Source: Glutamicibacter nicotianae
Lineage (GTDB): Bacteria; Actinomycetota; Actinomycetes; Actinomycetales; Micrococcaceae
Reading direction: 5' to 3'
Length of the DNA: 64,000 nt
Assembly (NCBI RefSeq): GCF_006539525.1
Contig: NZ_BJNE01000014.1
Span: 1-64,000, forward strand
Below, one piece after another: positions 9,049 through 21,888 of this stretch. The position numbers and the translations under genes were made by a program. The stretch's first letter is position 1. Each line of letters starts with the position of its first letter. The notes under the pieces were generated by a model. That model saw only the letters and a list, made by a program, of their open reading frames with translations, did not search any database and was not told the DNA's origin.

Positions 9049-9420
9049 CTAGTAGCGGTAGGAGCGGGTTTCCCAGCAGTGCGGATGCCAGTGGCGCCGC
9101 GCGTTGGCCGCGGCCTCATCCCCCGACCAGTGATCCGCCCGCCAGGCGACCACATGGGCCACGCCCACGCCGATGGAGCGATGGCACCCAGGGCAGGTGT
9201 AGGTCTTGTTGGCATTCAGCGGCGCGATCTTGCGGACATGCCACTGCCCATCCGGGGCATCCTGGCGGAGCACCACGCCGAAGCGCGCCCGTTGCATCCA
9301 CTCTTCCTGGTCCGCTCCGTACTCCTGCTCGTCATCCTCATAGCTTTGTCCGGATCCGGAGTTCCGGCCCTTGGCAGGTCTGGAATTCTTCGAGCGGCGC
9401 GGGCGGTTGGAACGAGGCAT
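9049..9420 (-). CDS. Small zinc-ribbon-like protein, conserved in actinobacteria
   Basis: The 123-residue product has a basic N-terminus (PRSNRPRRSKN), an acidic middle, and a C-terminal module with CPGCHRS, two tryptophans and HWHPHCW. The Cys and His residues look like a treble-clef or HNH-like metal site, but the full HNH catalytic pattern is not evident. Homologues are often labelled ATP/GTP-binding protein; no P-loop is visible, so I do not use that name. The ATG at 9420 is preferred over the ATG at 9432 because the family usually starts MPRSNRPR. It is convergent with the AI-2E gene and divergent from nucS. Confidence 0.7.
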   Translation of the reverse strand: MPRSNRPRRSKNSRPAKGRNSGSGQSYEDDEQEYGADQEEWMQRARFGVVLRQDAPDGQWHVRKIAPLNANKTYTCPGCHRSIGVGVAHVVAWRADHWSGDEAAANARRHWHPHCWETRSYRY

Positions 9421-9479
9421 GTCATTAATCATGCCGTATCTGAGGGCACAAGTCGCAACCAGCTAGTAAAGTGTGTGGG

Positions 9480-10175
9480 GTGCGTTTAGTGGTAGCGAAG
9501 TGTTCAGTAGATTACGAGGGCCGTCTGCGAGCCCACCTTCCGTTGGCGACCCGCCTGATCATGGTCAAGGCCGATGGATCGGTTCTCATCCACTCGGATG
9601 GCGGCAGCTACAAGCCGCTGAACTGGATGAATCCTCCATTGACCCTGCGCGAGGCCGACCCCGACGAGGAAGCCGCCGCTTTGGGAGCCACCGCCACGTG
9701 GATCGTGGCCAGCGCGAAGACCGATGACAAGCTGACCATCCACTTCCACAGCTTCGAGCACGACTCGGCCCACATCCTGGGCAATGATCCCGGGCTGGTC
9801 AAGGACGGCGTCGAGGCCGACCTGCAGCGCCTGCTGGCCGAGCAGATCGAGTTGCTCGGCGACGGCCACCAGCTGATCCGCCGCGAGTACATGACCGCCA
9901 TCGGCCCGGTGGATATCCTGGCCCGTGATGCCAAGGGCGCCATGGTAGCGGTAGAGCTCAAGCGCCGCGGCGACATTGACGGCGTGGAACAGCTGACTCG
10001 CTATCTGGACCTGCTCAACCGCGATCCGCTGCTCAAGCCGGTCACCGGAATCTTCGCAGCCCAGCAGATCAAGCCGCAGGCCCGCACCCTGGCCGAGGAC
10101 CGCGGCATCCGCTGCCTCACCCTGGACTACGACGCCATGCGCGGTGTCGACGACTCCGCAGGACGTCTCTTCTAG
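9480..10175 (+). CDS. nucS: Endonuclease NucS (EndoMS), non-canonical mismatch repair
   Basis: NucS cuts both strands at G/T, G/G and T/T mismatches and replaces MutSL mismatch repair in many actinobacteria. The 231-residue protein has the N-terminal dimerisation domain ([16 protein letters not shown]) and a C-terminal nuclease domain with GPVDIL (Asp145) and the ELK motif (Glu159, Lys161), followed by Gln171. The GTG at 9480 is chosen because the family begins (M)RLVxAxCxVDY. TAAAGT at 9467-9472 lies seven bases upstream of it, suggesting a leaderless transcript. A GTG at 9471 would add three residues. It stands alone between a divergent zinc-ribbon gene and the DUF4126 gene. Confidence 0.95.
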   Translation: MRLVVAKCSVDYEGRLRAHLPLATRLIMVKADGSVLIHSDGGSYKPLNWMNPPLTLREADPDEEAAALGATATWIVASAKTDDKLTIHFHSFEHDSAHILGNDPGLVKDGVEADLQRLLAEQIELLGDGHQLIRREYMTAIGPVDILARDAKGAMVAVELKRRGDIDGVEQLTRYLDLLNRDPLLKPVTGIFAAQQIKPQARTLAEDRGIRCLTLDYDAMRGVDDSAGRLF

Positions 10176-10294
10176 CGCAGAGTCCTGCCCGACGCGCTGC
10201 GAGTCCCGGAGCTGCCTGCCGACTGCTAATCTGATCTCCTCAACCAAATGCGCTGGGGGCCGCACGGCACCAGCCAGCTTTGCCGGGAGGACCA

Positions 10295-11041
10295 TTGGAT
10301 CCGCTGACAGCTTCGCTCATGGCCATTGGCAGCGGTTCCGCCGCCGGACTTCGGCCCTACTTCACCGTGTTGGCGCTCGGCATTGCCGGACTCGCAATTC
10401 CCGACACCGCACCAGAGATGATCGCCTCCGCCGCCCGGCAGATCCCCGAGAGCATCACCAATCCTTGGGTTCTGGCGATTTGCGCGGTGCTGGCCATTGG
10501 CGAGGCAGGCCTGGACAAGATCCCTTTCCTGAACTTGTCCATGGAAACGGTCTCCGTATGGTTGCGCCCGGTCTTCGGAGCGCTGGTAGGCATTGGGCTA
10601 GGGGCCAACTCGGGAGCGGAAGTTGCCGTGGTGACCGGGTTGCTCGGTGCGGGATCCGCGCTGTCGGTGAGCCTGGGCAAATCATCGCTGACCGCGGCAA
10701 CCAACGTCGTGCCCGAACCGGTGACCCAATGGGTGCGCAGCCTGATAGAGGATTTCGGTGCGCTGGTGCTCGTCCTCGCTGCTGTGCTGCTTCCGGTGCT
10801 GGCCGCGCTGCTTGGCCTGGCAGCGGTGGCCATCGGGTTCCTCCTCTACCGGATGTTCCGCAAGGCCTACCGCTCGCTGAAGAGCAAATTCGGCAATGCG
10901 AAGGACAAGCAGGCCGCCGCACGGGCCGCGCGCGAAGCGCAGAGCGACACCGGCGGGAATGCCAGCGCCTGGCAATCGCTGAAGCTCATCGCTTCCGGCA
11001 CCGATCCGGAAAACCCGGATCCTGCCGCTAGACGCGGCTGA
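10295..11041 (+). CDS. DUF4126 family membrane protein
   Basis: The 248-residue protein has about six hydrophobic segments, a glycine-rich N-terminal helix (GSGSAAGLRPYFTVLALG) typical of DUF4126, and a basic, polar C-terminal tail of about 70 residues. The TTG at 10295 is used because GGGAGG (10285-10290) sits four bases upstream. The next ATG (10319) would cut into the conserved first helix region. The function of the family is unknown. Confidence 0.75.
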   Translation: MDPLTASLMAIGSGSAAGLRPYFTVLALGIAGLAIPDTAPEMIASAARQIPESITNPWVLAICAVLAIGEAGLDKIPFLNLSMETVSVWLRPVFGALVGIGLGANSGAEVAVVTGLLGAGSALSVSLGKSSLTAATNVVPEPVTQWVRSLIEDFGALVLVLAAVLLPVLAALLGLAAVAIGFLLYRMFRKAYRSLKSKFGNAKDKQAAARAAREAQSDTGGNASAWQSLKLIASGTDPENPDPAARRG

Positions 11042-11127
11042 GCGCATGGCGCCCTCCTTCCACGTCCGCTTCGAGAATAATCCGCCAAGTCGGTGACTGG
11101 ATGCCTTCTCTCTTCTAAGCTGGGAAC

Positions 11128-12336
11128 ATGACTACGACGCGCTACGCTTTGTTCGCCACCCTGATTTCCGATGGCCTCAAGGTCACCGATGGCGTGCTCG
11201 CCGTCGAGGGAGACCGCATCCGCTTTGCCGGCAACCGCGATGACTTCACCGCCCTGCCTGACGCCGCCGACTACCCGGTGCGCGAAGTGGCCCCGGGATC
11301 CATCATCATCCCGGGCCTCATTGACCTGCACTGCCACGGAGCCCTCGGCGCTGATTTCTCGTCGCCGGATCACAAGAGCGTCACCGAAGCCATCGAGTAC
11401 CTGCACCGTTCGGGCACCACAACGCTGCTCGCCTCGCTGGTCACCGCTGAGCCGTCGTCGATGATCGAGGCCGCCGAGCTGCTCGCCGAATTGGCCGAGG
11501 CCGGGAAGATTGCCGGCATCCATGCCGAGGGCCCGTTCCTCTCCGAAGCCCGCTGCGGCGCCCAGGATCCGCGCTTCCTGCAGGAACCTGATCCCGGCTT
11601 CGTCAGCGAGCTGGTGGCCGCCAGCCGCGGCCAGCTGCGCACCATGACCTATGCCCCCGAGCTGGAGGGCACCGAGGAAATCATCGAGCAGCTGGTCTCC
11701 CACGGCGTGGTTCCCTCGCTGGGGCATACCGATGCCAGCGCGCAGGTCGCCTCCGATTCGCTGCGCTTTGCCCGCGAGCAGCTGCGCAGCGCCGGGGTGG
11801 ACGGATTCACCGAACGCCCGACGGTCACCCACCTGTTCAACGGCATGCCCTCGCTGCACCACCGCGAGCCGGGACCGGTGGCCGCCTGCCTGGAAGAAGC
11901 GGTGAACCGCAATGCGTTCGTGGAGCTGATCGCCGACGGGGTGCACCTGTCCCCCGATACCGTGCGGCTGGTCTACCGGCTGGTGGGCGGAGGCAACATC
12001 CTGCTGGTCAGCGATTCCATGGCAGCCACTGGCCTGGACGATGGCCAGTACACCCTCGGCCCGCAGGAAGTGACCGTGTCCAACGGCCAGGCACGGCTGT
12101 CGAGCGATAATTCACTGGCTGGCGGCACCTGCACGCTGCTCCAGATCGTCCAGCATGCGGTGCAGGCAGGGGTCTCGCTGGTCGAGGCGGTCAACTCGGC
12201 CACGTCCATCCCCGCCTCGCTGATCGGTTTGGCCGATGAAGTCGGCTCCCTGCACTACGGCTTCGCGGCCGACGCGCTGGTCCTCGATGCCGACCTGCAG
12301 CTGGTCCAGACGATCCGCAACGGGGAATACCTCTAG
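11128..12336 (+). CDS. nagA: N-acetylglucosamine-6-phosphate deacetylase
   Basis: NagA removes acetate from GlcNAc-6-P, feeding amino-sugar catabolism and cell-wall recycling. The 402-residue TIM-barrel amidohydrolase shows PGLIDLHCHG (His68, His70), the metal ligand in HAEGPFLSE (Glu134), SLGHTDA, THLFNGM and the catalytic Asp in LVSDSMAATG. No nagB or nag transporter gene lies in the window. TAAGCT at 11116-11121, six bases before the ATG, and the lack of a Shine-Dalgarno sequence suggest leaderless expression. Confidence 0.95.
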   Translation: MTTTRYALFATLISDGLKVTDGVLAVEGDRIRFAGNRDDFTALPDAADYPVREVAPGSIIIPGLIDLHCHGALGADFSSPDHKSVTEAIEYLHRSGTTTLLASLVTAEPSSMIEAAELLAELAEAGKIAGIHAEGPFLSEARCGAQDPRFLQEPDPGFVSELVAASRGQLRTMTYAPELEGTEEIIEQLVSHGVVPSLGHTDASAQVASDSLRFAREQLRSAGVDGFTERPTVTHLFNGMPSLHHREPGPVAACLEEAVNRNAFVELIADGVHLSPDTVRLVYRLVGGGNILLVSDSMAATGLDDGQYTLGPQEVTVSNGQARLSSDNSLAGGTCTLLQIVQHAVQAGVSLVEAVNSATSIPASLIGLADEVGSLHYGFAADALVLDADLQLVQTIRNGEYL

Positions 12337-12346
12337 CCCTTAAGAT

Positions 12347-12384
12347 GCGAAGACCGCCGCTGCAAGTGCAGCGGCGGTCTTCGC
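12347..12384. terminator. Convergent terminator hairpin between nagA and the DUF2550 gene
   Basis: A perfect 17-bp stem (12347-12363 with 12368-12384) closes a 4-base AAGT loop, 10 bp after the nagA stop and 11 bp before the end of the convergent gene. There is no strong T-tract on either side. It may still block transcription from both directions. Confidence 0.6.
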
Positions 12385-12395
12385 GTATTCAAATG

Positions 12396-12824
12396 CTAGA
12401 TCTGCCAGCTTCCGGCGATCGGTCCGGCTTCGAGCCAGGCCGAGAAGCCGGTGTAGTCACGGTAGTCCATGGCCAGCAGCAGTTCCTCACCGCTGCGCAC
12501 CAGCATCACGATGATGAATCCCGGCGGGATCCGCGAGGTTTCCTCATCGGTGGGCTGGCGCGTTCCGGTGATGTCCAGTCCGCGGCGCTCGATCACGAAG
12601 CTCGGCACCGGGGAGACAGAGAAAAACCGCAACAGGTCCACATGCGCTCCGCCGTAGCGGCCGATGACCATGATCCATTTGCCCGAGGGCGCGAGGATTG
12701 ATGCATCGAAGGTGCCCAGCGTGCGCCGCAATTGGATGCGGCGCACGGCCATGGCCCCGAAGAACATGGCGATGCCGATCAGGATCAGCAACGCGATCAG
12801 AACTGGTGCGGTTATCTCGAACAA
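12396..12824 (-). CDS. DUF2550 membrane-anchored protein, distal gene of the atp operon
   Basis: The 142-residue protein has one N-terminal membrane span (residues about 5-28) followed by RRIQLRRTLGTFDASI and a soluble DUF2550 domain. A gene of this family follows atpC in many actinobacteria (as I recall, Rv1312 in M. tuberculosis). It starts eight bases after the atpC stop, so it should be part of the operon. Its function is not known. Confidence 0.85.
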   Translation of the reverse strand: MFEITAPVLIALLILIGIAMFFGAMAVRRIQLRRTLGTFDASILAPSGKWIMVIGRYGGAHVDLLRFFSVSPVPSFVIERRGLDITGTRQPTDEETSRIPPGFIIVMLVRSGEELLLAMDYRDYTGFSAWLEAGPIAGSWQI

Positions 12825-12832
12825 TTCATCGC

Positions 12833-13102
12833 CTACGCTGCGGTACCAAGCACAGCGTTGTCAGCAACGATCACTACGCGATCCGAATCAACGGAGAAGA
12901 AGCCCCCATCGATCTGGACCGAGAAGCGGGACTCGGAAACCGGTTCGATTTCCAGGTCCCCAGCGGCAAGCACGGACAGCATCGGAACGTGACCGGGCAG
13001 AACACCGATCTCGCCGTCCACCGAACGAGCCTTGACCAGCTTCGCTGCGCCCGACCACACGAAGTGGTCGGCCGCGACGATTTCGACCTGAAGCTCAGCC
13101 AT
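12833..13102 (-). CDS. atpC: ATP synthase F1 subunit epsilon, short form
   Basis: The 89-residue protein contains only the N-terminal beta-sandwich of epsilon: AELQVEIVAADHFVW, then SVDGEIGVLPGHVPMLSVL. The C-terminal helical domain, which makes proteins such as E. coli epsilon about 138 residues long and inhibits ATP hydrolysis, is missing. The ATG at 13102 lies two bases after the atpD stop. A longer reading to 13132 adds ten residues from inside atpD and is less likely. Confidence 0.95.
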   Translation of the reverse strand: MAELQVEIVAADHFVWSGAAKLVKARSVDGEIGVLPGHVPMLSVLAAGDLEIEPVSESRFSVQIDGGFFSVDSDRVVIVADNAVLGTAA

Positions 13103-13104
13103 GA

Positions 13105-15479
<2,375 letters not shown>

Positions 15480-15510
15480 GTGTGTCCTTTCCTTATCCCC
15501 TGCCTTGGGA

Positions 15511-15536
15511 GGGCGGCGCCGTTACCGGCGCCGCTC
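15511..15536 (-). promoter_or_regulatory. Intercistronic hairpin between atpA and atpG
   Basis: GCGGCGCCG (15513-15521) pairs with CGGCGCCGC (15526-15534) around a TTAC loop, with one or two extra outer pairs. No T-tract follows on the minus strand. It may be an mRNA-stability or processing element that helps set subunit stoichiometry; this role is inferred. Confidence 0.4.
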
Positions 15537-15555
15537 CCCCTTGGCAAGGAAAATG

Positions 15556-17193
<1,638 letters not shown>

Positions 17194-17319
17194 CTGCAGT
17201 CCCTGCTCTCCTAAATTGTGATCCGGCCCGGCGGGCCGAATCGAATGTGAATGAAGTCTGTTGTGGTCCTGGCAGCCAGGAACACCGGGCGAAGGATCGC
17301 TCCTCGCGCCCAATGAGTC

Positions 17320-18132
17320 CTAGCTGGCCAAGGCGCGGCGCAACTCGGCCACGCGTGATGCCACGGAAGCGTCGACAACTTCGTCGCCAACCTTGACTAC
17401 CAGGCCACCAACCAGCGATGGGTCGGTAGTGGTGTTGAGCTTGAGCTGACGACCGTATAGCTTGTTCAGGCTGCTCTCCAGGCGCGAAAGCTGGGCTTCG
17501 GAGAGTTCGATGGAGCTGGTCACCGAAGCGATCCAGCGCTGCTGGCGCTTGGCCACGAGCTCTACGAAACGTCCAACCAAGGCTGCCGGCTTCAAACCGC
17601 GGGGGTTCGAAACTGCCTGGGAGATCAAAACCTGCGAGGTCTGCGACGCGTTAGGCACGAGCTTCAGCGCGAGTGCGCGCTTAGCCTCGACTGGGGCCTG
17701 TGCATCATCCAACGCACGCTGCAGCTCGTGATTGCCACGAACTACCTCGATGAAGGAGAACAGATCCTGCTCCAGCTTGTTCAGCCCCGAAGCGCCGTTC
17801 TGCTGTTCCGCCACCGCGGCAACCGCGGTGACAGCCAGCGTTTCGAGCGCATCGCTAATGTCGCGTTCCGAGCTCCAGCGGGTAGAAGCCAGCTGTGCAA
17901 CGGTATCCTCGGCGTCAGCCGAGACCTTTCCGCGCAGCAGCTGAGCCAAAAGGCCTGCCTTGTCGGCATTCCCACGGGCTGGGTCAGTCAATGCGCGGCG
18001 GAGACCGGCATTTGCATCCAGTACTTCCAGGACCGCGAACAGTTCCTTAGGCAGCTCAATAGATGCCAGTGCCAGCTTGGGTTCCAGGAACTCCAAAGCC
18101 TTTGCCAGTGACTCGCTCGATACACTTGCCAT
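17320..18132 (-). CDS. atpH: ATP synthase subunit delta
   Basis: The 270-residue stator subunit joins the b subunits to F1. Actinobacterial delta is longer than the E. coli protein (177 residues), and this length fits. The C-terminal part (DPSLVGGLVVKVGDEVVDASV) is the OSCP signature. Its ATG shares one base with the atpF stop (TAATG), so translation is coupled. Unlike mycobacteria, b and delta are separate genes here. Confidence 0.95.
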   Translation of the reverse strand: MASVSSESLAKALEFLEPKLALASIELPKELFAVLEVLDANAGLRRALTDPARGNADKAGLLAQLLRGKVSADAEDTVAQLASTRWSSERDISDALETLAVTAVAAVAEQQNGASGLNKLEQDLFSFIEVVRGNHELQRALDDAQAPVEAKRALALKLVPNASQTSQVLISQAVSNPRGLKPAALVGRFVELVAKRQQRWIASVTSSIELSEAQLSRLESSLNKLYGRQLKLNTTTDPSLVGGLVVKVGDEVVDASVASRVAELRRALAS

Positions 18133-18686
18133 TAGTTCGATGCACCTGCGTTCTGCTGAGCTTCCAAATCGGTCAGGAACTTGTCAACCACGCGCTGGGC
18201 ACGGGCATCGTCCTGCAGAGCTTCGTCAACAACCTTGCTTGCAAGCTCGGTAGCCAATGCGCCCACGTCGGTGCGGAGCGAAGCCAGTGCGGATACGCGC
18301 TCAGCCTCGATCTGGCGGTGCGACTGCTCGGTGATGCGAGCTGCCTCATCGGTTGCCTTGGTCTTCAGATCGGCGAGGATCTGAGCACCTTCGCTACGAG
18401 CTTCCTCACGGATGCGGTTTGCTTCGGTGCGTGCTTCCAGAAGCTGGGCCTTGTACAGTGCCAAGGTCTCCTCTGCTTCCTTCTGCGCTGCTTCAGCCTT
18501 CTCAAGGCCACCTTCGATCGCGGTGACGCGATCTTCATAGGACTGCTCGAACTTCGGAGCAATTACCTTGATGACGATGAACAGAAGGACCGCGAAACCA
18601 ACACCCGTAACGAGAATTTCCCACGGGTTCGGCAACAGCGGGTTGACCGATTCGCTCGCAGCGAGGATGAAATCAGTGCTGTTCAT
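18132..18686 (-). CDS. atpF: ATP synthase F0 subunit b
   Basis: The 184-residue protein has one membrane span near residues 20-45 (PWEILVTGVGFAVLLFIVI) and a long charged coiled coil to the C-terminus that reaches the delta subunit. The ATG at 18686 has AAGGAA about nine bases upstream. A GTG at 18692 would place that site too close. Confidence 0.95.
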   Translation of the reverse strand: MNSTDFILAASESVNPLLPNPWEILVTGVGFAVLLFIVIKVIAPKFEQSYEDRVTAIEGGLEKAEAAQKEAEETLALYKAQLLEARTEANRIREEARSEGAQILADLKTKATDEAARITEQSHRQIEAERVSALASLRTDVGALATELASKVVDEALQDDARAQRVVDKFLTDLEAQQNAGASN

Positions 18687-18766
18687 TCTCACTATTCCTT
18701 ATCTACTAGTTTCCGCTTTTGTGTACGCCTCGCGATAGTGGCGAGGCCACTACAGTTGCGAAAAGA

Positions 18767-18979
18767 CTAGGCGCCTACGACGAAGGCGAAGACCAGGCCC
18801 AGGATGGCCAGTGCTTCAGCAAGTGCGAAGCCAAGCATGGCGATTGGCTGCAGGATGCGCTGAGCTTCTGGCTGACGAGCAACACCGTTGATGTAGGCAG
18901 CGAAGATCAAGCCAACGCCGATAGCCGAACCGATAGCAGCCAGGCCGTAGCCGATCATATTCAGGGAGCCGTGCAACAT
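18767..18979 (-). CDS. atpE: ATP synthase F0 subunit c
   Basis: The 70-residue hairpin of two membrane helices forms the proton-driven c-ring. The polar loop is RQPEAQR, and the proton-carrying carboxylate is the Glu in ALAEALAI of helix 2. The helix-1 glycine-rich packing motif (GSAIGVG) is intact. Confidence 0.97.
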   Translation of the reverse strand: MLHGSLNMIGYGLAAIGSAIGVGLIFAAYINGVARQPEAQRILQPIAMLGFALAEALAILGLVFAFVVGA

Positions 18980-19085
18980 GTGATTATGTTCCTTTCAAGA
19001 TACCGGGCTTTTGCCGGTAGGTTGTGAGGTATTCCTTGAGCGACTCAAGGAAGATCTTTATGGGTTGGAATAAAGAAGTGTTGGC

Positions 19086-19898
19086 CTAGTGGGCGTCGGC
19101 TTCAATTGCACCTTGGAGGTAGATCGCGGTCAGCAAGGCGAAAACGAACGCCTGCAGGCACATGATCAGAAGTTCCAGGAAGTACATTGCGACCGATCCG
19201 ATGATGACCAGCACGCCGAGGCCGTTCATGGCCAGGGAGTCCTGGACAACGATCAGGTGACGTGCACCGGACGCTGCCAGCATCACGATCATGTGACCGG
19301 CCAGCATCGTTGCCATCAAACGCAGCGAGTGCGTCAGCGGGCGAACGATGAAGTTAGAAATGATTTCCAACGGAACCATCAGCGGCATGATCCAGCCCGG
19401 AACACCGGACGGGACGACAGCCAGCTTGAAGTAGCGGATACCATGGTTCTTCAGGCCTACGGCAATCCAGGTGCCGTAGATGATGATAGCCATCGCGTAG
19501 GCAGAACCAGCGTGTGAGAACGATGGAAGCTGCAGGAACGGAATCGCGCCGAAGAGGTTGTTCAGCAGTACGAAGAAGAAGGTCGCGAACAGCAGAGGAA
19601 TCCAAGGACGGAAGTTCTTCTCGCCGATGATGTCGCGGCCAATTCCGTTACGTACGAATGCGTAACCGGTTTCAGCGATGTACTGCATCTTGCCTGGAAC
19701 CAATTTAGGGTTCTTGATGGCCGCGGTGAAGAACCAAGTGATGAGCACGATCGACAAAACGATCATGAGCATCTGCTTGCCGAAACCCGTGCCGTACTCC
19801 GCCATCCAAGGGAAGATATCTGGAAGGTGGGTATCGGAAACGGATGGCGGTACGAAGCCGCCTTCTTCTGAGGCCATTGGGAGCGCAAACGCGAACAA
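19086..19898 (-). CDS. atpB: ATP synthase F0 subunit a
   Basis: The 270-residue membrane protein holds the proton half-channels. The essential arginine lies in THSLRLMATMLAGH, with a conserved histidine and C-terminal glutamine (LQAFVFALLTAIYLQG). I start it at the TTG at 19898 because AGAGGA sits about seven bases upstream, whereas the ATG at 19877 has no ribosome binding site. The open frame extends to 19964 without a credible site. Confidence 0.93.
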   Translation of the reverse strand: MFAFALPMASEEGGFVPPSVSDTHLPDIFPWMAEYGTGFGKQMLMIVLSIVLITWFFTAAIKNPKLVPGKMQYIAETGYAFVRNGIGRDIIGEKNFRPWIPLLFATFFFVLLNNLFGAIPFLQLPSFSHAGSAYAMAIIIYGTWIAVGLKNHGIRYFKLAVVPSGVPGWIMPLMVPLEIISNFIVRPLTHSLRLMATMLAGHMIVMLAASGARHLIVVQDSLAMNGLGVLVIIGSVAMYFLELLIMCLQAFVFALLTAIYLQGAIEADAH

Positions 19899-20161
19899 CG
19901 CGCTGTCCTCTCTGCAGTAACGGTCACGGGCAAAAGGCGGTGACTGGCGGTAACTGCCTCTCACCGTGTGAAGAAAAGATCAAACGGGGATCCCATCATG
20001 GCCCATGCCAAAGCATCAACCCTGATGAAGGTCCATCTGCGGGTCTCCCCGCGGATGCATCTTGCATAAACCGCCCGCGGTTCAGCGGACGGCCAAAAAT
20101 GACCCGAAGTAAGCTTATCAAACTCACAGCACCCCACCGACACAAAGCCGGGCGGAATACT

Positions 20162-20596
20162 CTATTCCTCGTTGTAGATAGCCAGGCGTGCCTTCATGAA
20201 GGCACGCACCTCGCCAACCTGCCAGGCAACAAGGGAAATAGCTGCTGCAAGAACGAATCCCTGGCGGTTGACCCATTCGGGCAACCCCAGGTTCAACAGC
20301 ACGAAGGCGATGCCAAAAACCTTGATGACAAAGACGCCCAGGAACGCGGGCATGGCCCACGAGCGGCGGATTCGCCCGGCAGCTTCGGCGATGAGGATGC
20401 CAATTGCGAAAAAGCCGATCACGATCCCGGCAGCCAGCGCGCCAGAAAGCGCGTAGGTGAGATCAGCTACCAGCCATGAAATCAGGAAAAATATGGCGGT
20501 AGCGATCGCCGAATACACCAGTGACAAGCCGAGAATCGGCAGCCAGATGGATTTCGGGGCTGACGAAGCACTGACGCGGGCAGAACCAGGATTCAC
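20162..20596 (-). CDS. AtpI-like membrane protein at the head of the atp operon
   Basis: The 144-residue protein has four hydrophobic segments and lies just upstream of atpB, the position of atpI (Rv1303-type in mycobacteria). AtpI proteins help c-ring assembly or Mg2+/Ca2+ uptake in some bacteria; that role is inferred from position only. The GTG start at 20596 has GAAAGG eight bases upstream. A gap of 263 bp separates it from atpB. Confidence 0.75.
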   Translation of the reverse strand: MNPGSARVSASSAPKSIWLPILGLSLVYSAIATAIFFLISWLVADLTYALSGALAAGIVIGFFAIGILIAEAAGRIRRSWAMPAFLGVFVIKVFGIAFVLLNLGLPEWVNRQGFVLAAAISLVAWQVGEVRAFMKARLAIYNEE

Positions 20597-20711
20597 GTCC
20601 GCAACCTTTCTTCGTCAACACCGAGGGACCATCGCGCACCCATCGATGCTGATGAAACTTGAAACTCCCGCCCGTTCCCGAAAAGAACAGGAGGAAGAAG
20701 ATCCACATTGA

Positions 20712-20717
20712 ATTCTA
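20712..20717 (-). promoter_or_regulatory. Candidate -10 element of the atp operon
   Basis: TAGAAT on the minus strand lies about 115 bp before the AtpI-like gene, in the gap after the wecA-like stop. A convincing -35 box is not seen at ideal spacing, so the call rests on the hexamer and its position. Confidence 0.3.
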
Positions 20718-20766
20718 CACGAGATAGAAACAGATTGCTCATGCATTGCTTGGCTAATTAACCGGG

Positions 20767-21888
20767 CTAGGCCTTGCCCATGCGCTTGCGCAGGGCATCG
20801 ACCCGCTTGATCACCAGCGGACGCCAGGTCGCCACCGCTGCCACTAGGAACAACAGCAAGGCCATCGGCACTACCAGGATGACCGGGATGAAGGCGATGG
20901 ACACCACTGAGACAGCAATCACGGCAGCCCAGAGGTACAGCAGGATCACCGACTGGCGCACCGAATGGCCCTGGGCCAGCATCCTGTGGTGGATGTGCTT
21001 GGCGTCCGGTGAAAAGGGTGAGCGTTTGTTGGCCAGCCGGCGGAAGACCGAAAGCACAAGGTCCAGGACTGGTAGGAACACGATGACCATCGGCAGCAGC
21101 ATCGGCATGTAGGCAGGGATGTTGCGGAAGCGCCGCGCCTCCAGCCCCTGCACATCCCCGGTCACCGCTATCGCGGCCACCGAGAGGACCATGCCGATGG
21201 CCAGCACCCCGGTCTCCCCCATGAAGATATTCGCCGGGTTGAAGTTGTGCGGCAGGAAGCCCAGGCAGGCGCCGAGCAGCAGCGCGCAGAGCAGCGCCCC
21301 GATATTCGCGTAGTCATCCGCGCTCACATGCGTGGCCAGCACATAGGAATACACGAAGAAGGTCGCCGCGCCAATTGCGGCCAGGCCCGCGGCCAGGCCA
21401 TCGAGCCCATCGGAGAAATTGATCGCGTTCATGGTCAGCACGATCAGGAACACCGTCACCGCAATCTGCAGCCACAGCTCATCGATCTGCCACGAACCGA
21501 CTGGCAGCGACTGGATGACGATTCCGTGGGTGGCGATCAGCCAGCCGATCAGGATCTGCCCGGCGAGCTTCAGCCACCACTTCAAGTCGAACATGTCATC
21601 GGCCAGGCCCATGAGCACGATGACTCCCAGCGCATAGGCGATGCCGCGGATGGCTTCGTCATTGCCGAAGACCCCGCGGAAGAAATGGAAGTTGCTCGCG
21701 AGCCATAATCCTGCGGCGAAGGCGGCGATGATTGCCAGCCCGCCGAACTTCACGATCGGCTTTTCGTGCTGGTCGCGTTCGCGCACCAGCTGGTTCCCGG
21801 TAAAGCGCTGGCCGAGCGTGCGCACGATCGGCGTGAGCAGGAACGAGACCGTAAAGCTGAACGCTATGAGCAGGACATATGTTCTCAT
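20767..21888 (-). CDS. Polyprenyl-phosphate GlcNAc-1-phosphate transferase (WecA/MraY family)
   Basis: The 373-residue protein has about ten membrane spans with the family's cytoplasmic motifs: LADDMFDLKWW (Asp-Asp for Mg2+), NAINFSDGLDGLAAG and KHIHHRML. It would load GlcNAc-1-P onto decaprenyl phosphate to start cell-wall polymer synthesis. The equivalent in mycobacteria (Rv1302, WecA) sits in the same place. Its ATG overlaps the tsaC stop by four bases. The exact sugar donor cannot be read from sequence. Confidence 0.9.
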   Translation of the reverse strand: MRTYVLLIAFSFTVSFLLTPIVRTLGQRFTGNQLVRERDQHEKPIVKFGGLAIIAAFAAGLWLASNFHFFRGVFGNDEAIRGIAYALGVIVLMGLADDMFDLKWWLKLAGQILIGWLIATHGIVIQSLPVGSWQIDELWLQIAVTVFLIVLTMNAINFSDGLDGLAAGLAAIGAATFFVYSYVLATHVSADDYANIGALLCALLLGACLGFLPHNFNPANIFMGETGVLAIGMVLSVAAIAVTGDVQGLEARRFRNIPAYMPMLLPMVIVFLPVLDLVLSVFRRLANKRSPFSPDAKHIHHRMLAQGHSVRQSVILLYLWAAVIAVSVVSIAFIPVILVVPMALLLFLVAAVATWRPLVIKRVDALRKRMGKA

